Origin: Carnegiea gigantea
Taxonomy: Eukaryota; Streptophyta; Magnoliopsida; Caryophyllales; Cactaceae
DNA: 64,000 nucleotides
NCBI GenBank assembly: GCA_029747015.1
Contig: JAKOGI010000055.1
Location: 124,001-188,000, forward strand
Direction: 5' to 3'
Numbering within the stretch: position 1 is the stretch's first letter; each line of letters starts with the position of its first letter. The notes below the pieces were generated by a model that saw nothing but the letters and a program-made list of their open reading frames with translations, was not told where the DNA came from and searched no databases. Shown here piece by piece: positions 34,524-45,579 of the stretch. Both the position numbers and the translations under genes were made by a program.

Positions 34524-37500
34524 ATGTCTACAAAGTCCACAAGAAGCGACCAAGCACGTGTGGAAGAGTTAGAAGCTCAAGTCACTTATCTTCGAACTCA
34601 ACTTGGGCAACTTTTGGAGGAAAAACGAAGGTGGGTTCATAGCCCCACTCCCTCTCATCCTCATGAACCGGTGGTCGAATCGGAAGAAGAAGTCCTTCAA
34701 TCCCGAGCCAATTCTAGTGACGAAGAAGCCCCAAGGAGACGAAGGCAAGGAAGCAATATTGGTGGTGTCCGAATTGACATCCCCGAATTTGAAAGCCAAC
34801 TTGACCCGGACTTATTTCTCGATTGGTTGCACACCATTGAGAGGATCTTTGAATATGAGACATCCCGGAGGACAAGAAGGTAAAACTCGTAGCCCTTAAA
34901 CTCCGCAAATATGCTTCAATCTGGTGGGCTAACCTTGGAGCGAAAAGAGCAAGAAATGGGAAAGGGAAAATTAGAACGTGGGCCAAAATGAAAGAAAAAC
35001 TCAAGGCCAAGTTTCTTCCCTCACACTATGTGCAAGACAATTATCTCAAGCTCCACCGACTCAAGCAAGGATCAAAAAGTGTAGAGGAGTACACTCGGGA
35101 GTTTGAACAACTCCTACTCAAATGCGACTTGAAAGAAGATGACTCTCAAACCTTGGTAAGATACTTAACCGGACTTGATGAGTCTATTGCTCATATTGTT
35201 GAATTGCAACCATATTCATCCCTTGATGACTTGAGTTCTCTAGCCTACAAGGTAGAACAACAAAAGAAATCAAAGGAAAAGAGTATCCTTTCCAAGCCTC
35301 TCTCTCGTCCTTACCCCACACAAAGGCTTCCGTACTACCCTCCTCGTCCACAAAATCCCCCACCACCACAAACCAAAAACACCACTCCAACCCCTCCAAA
35401 ACCCCCCACACAAGAGCCCAAATCTAAAGACAAGGTTCGTTGCTTTCGGTGCCAAGGTATGGGACACTATGCATCTGAGTGTCCAAACAAGAGGATCGTT
35501 TCCCTAGCGGAGTACCAAGAAGCATGTGATGAACATGCCTATGACGAAGAAGAAGGAGAGCACTATGAAGAAGGAAGCTTGGAAGAAGTTGAAGAAGGCC
35601 CCGATGAAGGAGAGTTGCTTGTTATCCGCCGGGCCTTGAGTGGAATTGCCACCCAAAAGGACATGGAGCAAAGAGAAGCCATTTTTCACACCAGGTGTAC
35701 CGTAGGAGACAAGGTTTGTTCCCTCATCATTGATGGAGGTAGTTGTGCTAACGTTGCCTCAAAGACTATGGTGGACAAGCTCAAGCCGCAAGTCTCTCCT
35801 CGTCCAAATCCCTACACCATACAATGGTTGAATCAAGGCAAAGGTTTGCAAATTACTCACCGTTGTCTTGTTTCCTTTTTCAATTGGGAAAAACTATAAA
35901 GATGAGATTTGGTGTGATATAGTCCCCATGGATGCTTGCCATATATTATTGGGTAGACCATGGCTTTTTGATAGAAGTGTCATCCATGATGGCCGGATGA
36001 ACACTTACTCTTTTCTCAAGGACCGTAAGAAAATCACTCTTACCCCTCTCAAAAGTCCTTCCCCCTCTAAACCAAAAGACAATCCTCATTTGGAAGTCTT
36101 CCTTACTACTCTTCTCAAATCTGAGCACCATGAGTATGAGTCTTTTAAAGACTTGATACTTTTACAAGAAGAGTCTAAGCCACCATCTCCCTCACATCCA
36201 CTACTCACCCCTCTCCTACAAGCCTATCACCATGTTTTTCCACAAGAAATTCCACATGGCCTTCCCCCTCCAAGATCTATCCAACACAAGATAGACCTCG
36301 TTCCCGGATCCGTACTTCTAAACAAGCCGGCATACTGGATGTCTCCAAGCGAAACACAAGAAATCCAAAGACAAGTGGATGATCTCTTGTCCAAGGGTTT
36401 AATTCGGGAAAGTCTAAGCCCATGTGCCGTGCCCGCCCTCCTTGTTCCTAAGAAGGATGGTAGCATGCGTATGTGTGTTGATAGTCGGGCAATAAACAAG
36501 ATCACTATCAAGTACCGGTATCCTATTCCCCGATTGGAAGATCTATTGGATGAATTACACGGAGCCGCTATCTTTTCTAAGATTGATCTTAGAAGTGGCT
36601 ATTATCAGATTCGCATTTTTGAAGGTGATGAATGGAAAACCGCCTTTAAGACTAAAGGAGGTTTATATGAGTGGCTTGTAATGCCATTCGGGCTTACTAA
36701 TGCCCCGAGCACTTTTATGAGACTCATGAACCAAGTTCTCAAGCCCCTCATTGGAACTTGTGTTGTTGTTTACTCTGATGATATCCTGGTCTATAGCAAG
36801 ACCGAGGAGGAGCATGCTAAGCATTTGCAACAAGTTTTGGAGATTCTTTCACAAGAACAACTTTATGGCAATATGGAGAAATGTTTTTCTTCACTCCTCA
36901 AGTGGTATTCTTGGGTTTCATTGTTTCCGCCCAAGGCCTCCAAGTTGATGAAAGCAAGATCAAGGCTATTCAAGAGCGGCCAACTCCTACATCCATCACT
37001 CAAGTAAGAAGTTTTCATGGCCTAGCCTCATTCTACCAGAGGTTCATTAGAAATTTCAGCACAATTATGGCTCCTATGACCGAGGTAATTAAAGGCAAAG
37101 AGTTTTCATGGAACGAGCAAGCACAACAAACCTTTGAAGAGATCAAGAAGAAGCTCACTAGTTCCCCCGTTCTAGCCTTGCCCGACTTTACCAAAGTTTT
37201 TGAAGTAGAGTGTGATGCATCCGGGGTAGGAATTGGAGCTGTCCTATCTCAAGAGAAGAGACCCATTGCTTTTTTCAGTGAGAAGCTCAACGATGCCAAG
37301 AAGAAGTACTCCACCTATGACAAAGAGTTTTATGCAATCATTAGAGCATTGGAGCATTGGCGTCATTACTTAGTTGGAGGTGAATTCATCCTTCATTCCG
37401 ACCATGAAGCTCTCAAATACATCCAAGGACAACACAAGCTCAACCCTAGACATGCTAAATGGGTAGAGTATCTTCAGTCCTTCCACTTCACTATCCAACA

Positions 37501-39058
37501 TAAGGTGGGAACCCTCAACAAAGGAGCTGATGCATTATCAAGAAGGTACTTATTACTCTCTACTTTGAGTACTAAAGTACTTGGATTTGAAGTTGTTAAA
37601 GATTTGTACCCAAAATATGATGATTTCAAGGACATTTTTGAGAAGTGTCTTAAGCACCCCCATGGGTTGTTCCACTTAGAAGATGGGTTCTATTCAAAGG
37701 TTCACGCCTTTGTATACCTCAATGTGGATTTCGTGAACTACTTATCCAAGAGCTACATGGAGGAGCCCTAGCTGGCCATTTTGGTGTCGAGAAGACTAGA
37801 TCAATGTTGAAGGAACACTACTATTGGCCTAAGATGTCAAGAGACGTAGAGCATTTCATCAAAAGATGTTCTACTTGTCAAATGGCTAAGAGCCATTCTT
37901 TGCCCCAAGGATTGTATTCTCCACTTTCCATTCCTCAAGCCCCTTGGGAAGATATTAGCTTGGATTTCGTCACGGGTTTGCCTAGAACCCAAAGAAACAA
38001 AGACTCCATTATGGTGGTTGTGGATCGATTCTCCAAGATGGCGCATTTCATCCCTTGCCACACCACTAATGATGCTACTCAAGTGGCTAATCTTTACTTC
38101 AAGGAGATTGTGAGACTACATGGCATTCCAAAGAGCATGGTATCCGATCATGACTCCAAGTTTCTCAGTCATTTTTGGCTAACTCTATGGCGCAAATTGG
38201 GTACTCAACTCAAGTTTAGCACTACTTGTCATCCCCAAACTGATGGACAAACTGAAGGCACCAATAGGACTTTGGGTACCTTACTTCGAGTCCTAGTGAA
38301 GAAGCATTTGAAGAATTGGGATGAGTTGCTACCACATGCCGAGTTTGCATTCAATCGAGTGCCTAGCCAGTCCACCCAACTCTCTCCATTTCAAGTTGTC
38401 TATGGCTACAATCCCAAGAGTCCCTTGGATCTTGTTCCCATTCCAACTCCCACAAAATTTAGTTGGGAAGCTGAAAAAAGAGCCAAGGAGATCCAAGATC
38501 TTCATGCAAGAGTTAGAGATAACATTGCCAAGGCTAATGAAAGAGCCATGCAAAGCGCCACAAGCATCGCAAGGAGGTACATTTTCAACCAGGAGATTTG
38601 GTATGGATTCACATGAGGAAGGAGCGTTTCCCTTCAAAGAGAAAATCTAAGTTGATGCCACGTTCCGATGGTCCATTTGAAATCCTTGAGAAGGTTGGGC
38701 CTAATACATACAAGGTTGATCTACCTGGAGATTATGGAGTTTCGCCTACCTTCAATGTCTCTGATCTTAGCCCCTATTTCGATGATGAGCCCCTTCCTAG
38801 TTTGAGGGCAAACTTTCACTTACCCGGGGGAATGATGGAGACCATCATGAGAAGCCCAAGGACCATCAAGCTCAGCCCAAGGAGGACTCACTCAAGCTTC
38901 AAGAAGTCAAAGAAGTTGCAAAACTTTGCCGAAAATTGGCGTTCATGCCCGAAGAGGTAATGCCGCCTTCATCCCGAAATTTCCCGATTTTTGTGTGCAC
39001 TTTTGGCCTAACTAAAGTGGTCCCACAACTTGAGGCTCCACATGGGTTTGAAGTTTAA
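34524..39058 (+). pseudogene. Element I Gag-Pol polyprotein, multiple frameshifts
   Basis: Start Met 34524 (MSTKSTRSDQ). Same domain order as E: coiled coil, capsid, CCHC knuckle (35440-35490), protease (IIDGGSCANV), RT, RNase H ([10 protein letters not shown]), integrase (CSTC; LDFVTGLP; SDHDSKF in place of SDRD; DGQTEGTN), LTR-encoded tail with stop 39056-39058. Compared with E and S, single-base indels lie near 34858, 35877, 36885, 37690 and 38563. The RT box is YSDD, with Ser for Phe. Confidence 0.88.
38823..38832 (+). other. Polypurine tract of element I
   Basis: CCCGGGGGAA directly before the 3' LTR. Confidence 0.78.
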
Positions 39059-39944
39059 GATCTCAGCTTTCAAACAAGCCCAATTATGTTTAATTTGGAC
39101 GTCGTTTGGTTGGGCTAAATGTTACTCAAAGAAGACATGTCCTGTTCTAGTCCAGTTCTGATATAGGTGTAATATTCGGCCATAACGTTTTATCTACTTA
39201 CCCAAATTGAGCAAATGAGCCCATTCGGGAAAATAGATTTCTAGGGCTTTCCAACAAGCCCAAAATCACCTTATTTGGACGTGTGAGCTGAGAGAAATGC
39301 TCAGTTGAAGTGAAGGCTGCTGCATGGAGTTAATGCTGGGCAAGTGAAGAGACATAGGTTACATGACATCACCTTGCTGACATCATGCACGACTTGGATG
39401 GATTTCTTCAGCTGATAGGAAGTCTAGAATGTTCATTTTAACCTCCCCCATTCCTTTAAGTTGTGTCTTTTTATTTTTCCTAAGTCTTTTCAATTTTCTA
39501 GCTTTAAATTGTTAGGAGTTTGTGTCTTTTGCTTGTCTTGTTGTTGCCTATATATAGTGGGGGTGTGAAGTGTTTCTCAATTTAGAGTTGTAAGCTTTTC
39601 CAAGTGAAATACAATTATCTTTGAGTGTGATTCTCAAAAGTATTCCAAATCCCTAGTTCTATATCTTGAATTTTGGCAAGTTCAAGTGGTGTTCTAGGTT
39701 CTCTTTTCTTTTCCAATTGGAGTGATTCCTTGGTGAAGACGAGAGGATTTGTCCAAGATCAAGTCCTTGAGTGGCTCCGCGAAGGATTATCTCAAGTGCA
39801 AGGTCTTGTTTATCCTTTGTTCTGTTTTTGCTATTATTTTCATTCCACCTCAATCAACCTTCCATTTTCTCTTTACTTTGGTTCAATTCTTATTTGGGTT
39901 TATTTGAGTTTGATTTGGTTCACTTACCACCCACATATACATCA
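38833..39944 (+). repeat. 3' LTR of element I
   Basis: 1,112 bp, followed by TSD GTGTG and then the leader of H. TATA box at 39549-39556. Confidence 0.93.
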
Positions 39945-40015
39945 GTGTGTTTGGAATTGAATGAATGGATGAATTTTGGAAGTGGTTGGATGTACCAGGC
40001 CAAGGAGAAACCTTT

Positions 40016-40027
40016 GCTCTGATGCCA
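40016..40027 (-). other. Primer binding site of element H, one mismatch
   Basis: GCTCTGATGCCA on the plus strand; one base differs from the usual GCTCTGATACCA. Four bases from the LTR edge at 40032. Confidence 0.8.
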
Positions 40028-40031
40028 AATA

Positions 40032-41322
40032 TGATGTATCTTCAAGGGGATGAATGAAAACTAAAGTTAGAAATCAAGAACGCATGGTTTGCCAGCTGAA
40101 TTCTAGTTTCAGTCCACCTAAACCCGTGAGGATAATCAAGGAATGTGATAGAACTAAACTAATGTTTGGATATAGAAATACCACCAAACACTAGCTTAGA
40201 GTCCCTAAACTCTGATTAAGATACAGAAACACCACTTAAACAAAGATTAGGACTTACTTGAACACCACCTTAATCGACCAAATTAAGGACAAGCAAGTGA
40301 AGTATTTGACAAAAGAAAGCAAAATGCTCTCAAACGGGTTTTCTAATTTCAAAGTGTAATGAAGCTGTAAATGGCCATAAGCAGCTTATGTTTATAAGCC
40401 TAGCAAGCATACAAGCTAGCAAGCAAGCACTTAAGGTTTCCTTCCTAGGAAGGAAATGTCTTAGATTAGGCTAATCCTCACGGCTAGAGCTAACCCGAGT
40501 ACAAGCTTTGCTCAACCAAATCTAATTACAATCAAAACATTAAGGAAAACAAAACAAATGATGTTTACAACTTAATTATACATGTTTAAGCTTAATACAA
40601 CCGGCTTTAGCAAAATAAAAGGGGGGAGCAGCCGTAAAGTAACTTCTGCCTTTTTGGCTAGCCAATGGAATCCAAGAGACATGTTCTTTTACTCGTTGGT
40701 CGCTCTTCCCAACGTGAGGCCTTTTTGTAGCTGATGATTGCTGATTTAGAAGCCTTGGGACGTGTCCCACTCTAGCTAGATAGCAACAAATCCTTGAAGG
40801 AAGGTAAAATGGCCGGGTTATATCAAACCGGGTTCACAGACAGTTTTCAACCCGGTTTTCAAACCTGAATTAAGCTTAACAAAAGTGATCACGAATTTGT
40901 TTTCAGGCCATGGGGGGAAACCTTAGGGTGTGTACAAACCCCCCAAGAAAGAAATCAACGTTAAATCATGTTTAAGTAGAGTAATTCAACCAAAATATTT
41001 TGTGCAGTTTTGAACCAAAACTGGCCGGTTAGACAAAATGCATTAATTCCCTAACTTCTTATATGCGTGATTGGAAATTAATGCTTGGACCTGAAAGGAG
41101 ACATCATGAGGATTCCAAAAATGCAAAACTATCAGACTTAAGCCGCAATGTATCTTAAGAAATGAGATGAACAAACCGGGCACATTCTGGCCATTCAACC
41201 CGGTTGTTTGATTTTGGCTCTCTTTAACAATCTATGCCAATGCTTGAACTTTGGAGTTTGTAATAGACCTTGATGTACCTGTTAGACCTTCTTCCTTGTC
41301 TTTGGTGGTGGGGACTCCATCA
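40032..41322 (-). repeat. 5' LTR of element H
   Basis: 1,291 bp; in element orientation starts TGATGGAGTCCCC and ends GAAGATACATCA. No partner in the window. It lacks the GCACGGTCGTGC motif found in most other families. Confidence 0.78.
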
Positions 41323-41804
41323 ATGGTTTAGCTTGCTTTAATTTGAATTATGGCTATTGTATTAAGTGAGGGAGGGTAGCATAGAAGGCTTATATAAAGC
41401 CTCTCATGTTTAGCGTGTAAAATCAGATTGTGAGTTTAAGAAAAAGGTTGAGTGAAAACTGTCTTACAAGGATGGATTCTCTTGTGCTAAATTCCTAACT
41501 ACTGTATCTCTAAGTTGGCTCCTTAGAGGGGTGTTCTCTTAGGTCTAAATCAAACTCCTTAGTGGTGCTTTTGCTGTATCTAGGGAGATTAGTTTGGATG
41601 AACCCTTGAGGAGTTTGGTGGTGGTGATTTTCTATATCCATCAATCCCTTAAGTCTAGTTCTTATCCCTCCAAGTGTCGTTACATCTTGATTTCTACCTC
41701 TTCACTATCTTCTCTTTTGATCTTTTGTAAGCTGAAAAAGATACAAAAGTTCTATCCAAGTTGTCTCCTTATTTAGATGTGTTTGGGGTGGGATGCGTAC
41801 ATCA
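41323..41804 (+). repeat. LTR fragment of element J (3' portion)
   Basis: Ends GGGATGCGTACATCA two bases before the primer binding site. TATA-like GCTTATATAAAGCC near 41389-41402. Confidence 0.78.
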
Positions 41805-41806
41805 TT

Positions 41807-41818
41807 TGGTATCAGAGC
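41807..41818 (+). other. Primer binding site (tRNA-iMet) of element J
   Basis: TGGTATCAGAGC, two bases after the LTR end. Confidence 0.9.
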
Positions 41819-41894
41819 ATAGGCTGCTCTCCTTGGCCTTACTCCCAATCTTTCAAATGCTAACCTTGTCCCAAAATGCAAAACCCAACCCACA

Positions 41895-42081
41895 ATGATC
41901 CGGAATGCCATGTCCCTTAGGAAGTTACGCAAGTTGAAACATGGACTTGACAGCCTTGAGTTAGGCATCCAACAATTGGGTCCTAAACTTCAATCCCTCA
42001 TCCTTTATAAGGAAGGTGAACTAGGGGAACCCTTGATCTTTAAAGATGGATGTCATGAAAACCATGAGGTGAATTGTGACC
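41895..42081 (+). pseudogene. Element J short gag-region remnant
   Basis: Open frame starting MIRNAMSLRK. It lacks the capsid and zinc knuckle seen in R; only a roughly 20-residue block (GEPLIFKDGCHENHEVNCD) matches R, and R continues past that point with LLPQKLPYC. J stops there because of the K LTR. The codons after 42081 are LTR sequence. Confidence 0.6.
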
Positions 42082-42815
42082 TGATGGAGGGGGACCAAAA
42101 AGCAACAAGTACAAAAGCAAAAGTAAAAAGCTGCCAGTGCTTTTTAGATCTGCAGCCCCAACTTCCAATGAGCATAACTTCCAAAATACTTGCCCAAATG
42201 AGTTCATTCAAAATCTAGGAGAAAGCTCTAAGAGTCTGGTTTCCAGAAAGGCCTCTTGCAGCTTCAAATTCCCAGCCGTTTGAAAGTCACACCCTGAGAA
42301 AGGCAAGGATATATCTGCTGCCATCAGACTGCATCTCTTGGGAACTTGCTTGCTTTTGAAACCTCAACCAAGGATTTGACTTCCAACTCTTTTGTTGGCC
42401 TTTCAGTACACTCCAAAAGGATTTCAAAAAGTGGATTTGATAGTTCCAAAGTTCATCTAATGATAGAGAAAAAGGATCATCAAAACCGGGTACTGAAATG
42501 GCTGTTCTGGGCAGTTTGGATAGCTTGACTTCAAGGGCTGAGTTGGATGGGCAAATGAAGTCCAAATGACTTGAAATTTGCTTTATTAGAAAGCTAACTT
42601 CCTAAACTTGAATCCCAAGGCAATTAAATGGGCCTAAACCACCTTTAGCCTAGGTGATTAGGGTCACCAAGTTGCTGTACTTGCTGACCAGAGTTGTTGA
42701 GCAGTAGCCTTGATCCTTTATGAGTTTTCTCATGACTTGGGTGGCTTCTTGGACTTCCTTGGGGGTGGATTGCCTTTGAACTTGCTCACTCTCATTGCCT
42801 CCCATGGGTACATCA
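42082..42815 (-). repeat. 3' LTR of element C/K
   Basis: 734 bp, element orientation TGATGTACCCATGGG ... CCCCCTCCATCA. Shorter than the other LTRs (1.1-1.7 kb), so it may carry an internal deletion. No partner in the window. Preceded by the polypurine tract CAACAAGGGGAGGA (42816-42829). Confidence 0.72.
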
Positions 42816-42987
42816 TCCTCCCCTTGTTGGAGAGAATTTTCCCTCAAATTCTCAAGATGATCATCATCAAAGTAAGGCTTAAGGTCCGCCACATTGAACG
42901 TACAAGACAGCCCGTATTCCCCCGGAAGATCAATTTTGTAGGCATTGTCATTGATCTTTTCAAGGACCTCAAAAGACCCATCGGCCC
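42650..42987 (-). pseudogene. Integrase C-terminus and LTR tail of element C/K
   Basis: Reads ADGSFEVLEKINDNAYKIDLPG, then CTFNVADLKPYF, crosses the polypurine tract (QQGEDD) and continues about 55 codons into the LTR to a stop at 42650. The LTR-encoded part (VQRQSTPKEVQEATQVMRKL) is unlike the tails of D and of E/I/S. The reading frame is intact in this piece. Confidence 0.78.
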
Positions 42988-44181
42988 TGATGTATATGTG
43001 GGTGGTAAGTGAACCAAATCAAACTCAAACAAATTCCAAACAAGAATCAAACCAAAGAAAAGTGAATATGGAAGATAGATTGAGATGGATCGATGAATAA
43101 TAACAAAAGAGGACAAGGGGATAAACAAGACCTTGCACTTGAGATAATCCTTCACGGAGCCACTCAAGGACTTGATCTTGGGCAAATTCTCTGGTCTTCA
43201 CCAAGGAATCACTCCAATTGGAAAAGAAAAGAGAACCTAGAACACCACTTGAACTTGCCAAAATTCAAGATATAGAACTAGGGATTTGGAATACTTTTGA
43301 GAATCACACTCAAGGGTAATTGTATTTCACTTGGGAAAGCTTACAAATCTGAATTCAAATGCAACTACATAACCCACCTATTTATAGGCTAAACAAAGAT
43401 AACAAAAAGACTTAAAAACTCCTAGCAATTAAAACTAGAAAATTGAAAAGGCTTGGAAAATGGAAAAGACTCAACATAAAGGGGGGGGGGAGGTTACAAA
43501 GAATATTCTAGGCTTTCAATCAGCTGAAGACATCCATCTAGAACACTCCAAGTCGTGCATGATGTCATCCACATGATGTCATGTAACCAAAGTCTCTTCA
43601 TTTGTCCAGCATTTAATCCTTGCAGCAGCCTCCACTTCAACTGAGCATAACTCTCAGCACACACGTCCAAATCAGGTGATTCTGGGCTTGTCGGAAAGCC
43701 CTGGAAATCTATTTTCCAGAATGGGCTCATTTGCTCAATTTGGATAGGTAGATCGAAAGTTATGGTCCAAACATTACACCTATATCAGAACTGAACTGGA
43801 GCAGGACAACTTCCTTTTGAGTGCTACTTTGCCCAATCAAATGACGTCCAAATTAAATAAAATTGGGCTTATTTTAAAGCTGACATCCTAAGCTTCAAAA
43901 CCATGTGGCCCCTCAAGTTGTGGGTCCACTTGAGCTAGTCCAAAAAAATGAGCACAAAAAAAATTACCTTCCGCAGGGATGAATCGGGCACCAATTCTTC
44001 CGAAAGGAATATGAGTTTTATCAAGATTTTCGCCACTTGCTTGACTTCTTCATGGTGTCTAAAGTCCTTGAACTCACATAATAAGAGAAAATATGAGAGT
44101 TCCCATGCACGCGCTTGTTTGACACTTTTCTTCTTGGAAGTTGACCTTAAATAAAAATGATGCATATGGGAATATGCATCA
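42988..44181 (-). repeat. 3' LTR of element G/O
   Basis: 1,194 bp; starts (element orientation) with the TGATGCATAT / ATATGCATCA hairpin and ends CACATATACATCA. Contains a G run (43481-43490) and a degraded tail-peptide frame. It includes the full stretch CCCTTTATGTTGAGTCTT at which the 5' copy is split by D. Confidence 0.88.
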
Positions 44182-44646
44182 TACTCCCCGGGTGGTTTTG
44201 AGTTTGTCCTCAAACTCAAAGGGTTAACAAGCCTCTCAAGAAAGGGGTCACGCTCACAATACGGGAGCTTTTGGGGAAGGAGGTCATAGGGCATCACCTC
44301 TAGAGAGATATAGAAGAGGGTGAGGGGAGGATGATAAAACGGCTCATACCTGGTGAGGAGAAGAGGCGGAAGTGAGAAATCTTCTTTGGGGGCAAGGGTT
44401 TGGGAAGGATGAATGAGGGTTAAGGCTTGTCGGTCCTTTTGTGGCTTGGGGCTTTGCACGATGGAATAGGGGTCAAGGTGATTTTCTTCTCATCCTTAAT
44501 AAAGGAGTAGGTGTTGAGGCGCCCATGATGAAGTACATGGCGATCAAACATCCATGGTCTACCCAATAATATATGGCTTGCATCCATAGGAAGAATGTCA
44601 CACAATATCTCATCCTTATAGTGGTCTCCAATAGAAAGAGAAGGAC
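44182..44646 (-). pseudogene. Element O internal remnant: protease end fused to gag-only C-terminus
   Basis: Protease-like part ([24 protein letters not shown]) at about 44450-44640, then a break to the R/M-type segment (QALTLIHPSQTLAPKEDF ... LLPQKLPYCERDPFLERL ... NPLSLRTNSKPPGEYDAY) next to the polypurine tract. RT, RNase H and the integrase core are absent. It shows that this family once carried protease. Confidence 0.72.
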
Positions 44647-44690
44647 ACCCTTTGGCCTTCTTCAGTGAGAAGTTATGTGACACCAGGAAG
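44647..44690 (+). pseudogene. Element P: orphan RNase H scrap
   Basis: 44 bp reading LAFFSEKLCDTRK on the plus strand, an RNase H block that in D is FFSEKLCDSRRKYSTY. It is joined head-on to the minus-strand O remnant and cut by the LTR of N. Short, but the match is to a conserved motif in frame. Confidence 0.6.
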
Positions 44691-44728
44691 TGATGTAAGT
44701 CTCAAGGGAAAGAAGCAACCCAGGTTAA

Positions 44729-45378
44729 CTCACGTCAAAGGATGCTAGAAAGCAACAAACACTCACGGCCAGGGGTGGCACGGTCGTGCTTGAAGGCATG
44801 GGGGAACCGTGCCAATTTACTGCCTAGTTGGCTCGCGAAGTTCCTTCTTCACGATTTGAGGTAGCTTTGAGGATTAATGGATGTTTGAAGCAATTAGCCT
44901 TGTCATGATCTTGAGTTTGTGTGGGATTGAGTAAACAAAGGAGTAAAGGAAGTGAGGAAAGAAATGAGGATTCATAAACACTAAGAAGATCAAAGGGGGC
45001 TCACGGTTTGAGAGGAGAGAAACCAAGAGCTAGCTTAAGAACTTCAAAGGGGGCTCACGTCAAAGGATGCTAGAAAGCAACAAACACTCACGGCCAGGGG
45101 TGGCACGGTCGTGCTTGAAGGCACGGGGGAACCGTGCCAACTTGCTGCCTAGTTGGCCCGGGAAGTTCCTTCTTCACGATTTGAGGTAGCTTTGAGGATT
45201 AATGGAAGTTTGAAGCAATTAGCCTTGTCATGGTCTTGATTTTGTGTGGGATTGAGTAAACAAAGGAGTAAAGGAAGTGAGGAAAGAAATGAGGATTCAC
45301 AAACACTAAGAAGATCAAAGGGGGCTCATGGTTTGAGAGGAGAGAAACCAAGAGCTAGCTTAAGAACTTCAAGTGTGT
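44729..45378 (-). repeat. 325-bp tandem duplication in the 3' LTR of N
   Basis: The segment from CTCACGTCAAAGGATGC at 44729 is repeated from 45054 with few changes (for example ATGTTTG/AAGTTTG). The 5' LTR of N has a single copy. The junction falls at an AAAGGGGGCTCACG stretch that also occurs inside the unit. Confidence 0.85.
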
Positions 45379-45579
45379 TTAATGAATGTTGGATAGTTCT
45401 AAGCTAGATGATTAGATAAGATACACCACTAATCACTTAGCGTAGGGCCCTTAATCTTAGATTAGGATAAGATACACCACCTAATCAAGATCAAGACTCA
45501 CTTGGTCACCACCTTAATCGGCCACAATTAAGGATAAGCAAGTTAAGTGTTTTAAGAAATCACAAGACACAAAGTCTTT

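Larger units (their letters stand above)
33090..39944 (+). mobile_element. Element I: complete Ty3/gypsy retrotransposon nested in H
   Basis: 6,855 bp with perfect TSD GTGTG (33085-33089 and 39945-39949), LTRs of 1,112 bp each (about 20 mismatches by eye), primer binding site, leader, gag-pol and polypurine tract. It lies in the leader of H. The coding frame is full length but carries at least five single-base indels and a damaged RT active site. Confidence 0.94.
31512..41322 (-). mobile_element. Element H: degraded Ty3/gypsy element, host of I
   Basis: Minus-strand 5' part of an element: 5' LTR (40032-41322), a mutated primer binding site, leader, gag and half of protease, cut off at 31512 by D. 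I is inserted in its leader. Frames are broken many times, so it is among the most decayed coding elements here. Its LTR end CCATCA at 41322 abuts LTR sequence of J, so H appears to be inserted in J. Confidence 0.82.
41323..42081 (+). mobile_element. Element J: 5' fragment of a gag-only-type element
   Basis: Plus-strand remnant: LTR 3' part (41323-41804), primer binding site, and a short frame that ends where K begins. The frame's last residues match the C-terminal region of the R-type gag-only family (GEPLIFK-GCHENHEVNCD). H cuts its LTR on the left, and the C/K element is inserted on the right after GTGACC. Confidence 0.78.
42082..42987 (-). mobile_element. Element K: 3' end of element C, displaced and inverted
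   Basis: Minus-strand fragment with integrase C-terminus (42987 to 42816) and 3' LTR (42082-42815). It begins at GGGCC then ADGSFEVLEK, exactly the residues that follow the break in C (KLLPRA/GGGCC at 15814-15818). C and K are therefore best read as one element split by G/O and separated by a later rearrangement. Confidence 0.82.
42988..44646 (-). mobile_element. Element O: 3' end of element G
   Basis: Minus-strand internal remnant plus 3' LTR. Inserted in K at GGGCC, the same duplication as G in C, so O and G are the two ends of one insertion. The 5' side is lost at 44646, where a plus-strand RNase H scrap begins. Confidence 0.82.

Noticed and set aside
42082..42400. Could 42082-42815 be a plus-strand 3' LTR of J?
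   Set aside because: No polypurine tract lies before 42082, whereas CAACAAGGGGAGGA and an integrase tail lie on the other side on the minus strand, so it is the LTR of K.
43481..43490. G run in the LTR of O
   Set aside because: A homopolymer at a place where sibling LTRs have C/G-rich runs of varying length; no structural meaning inferred.
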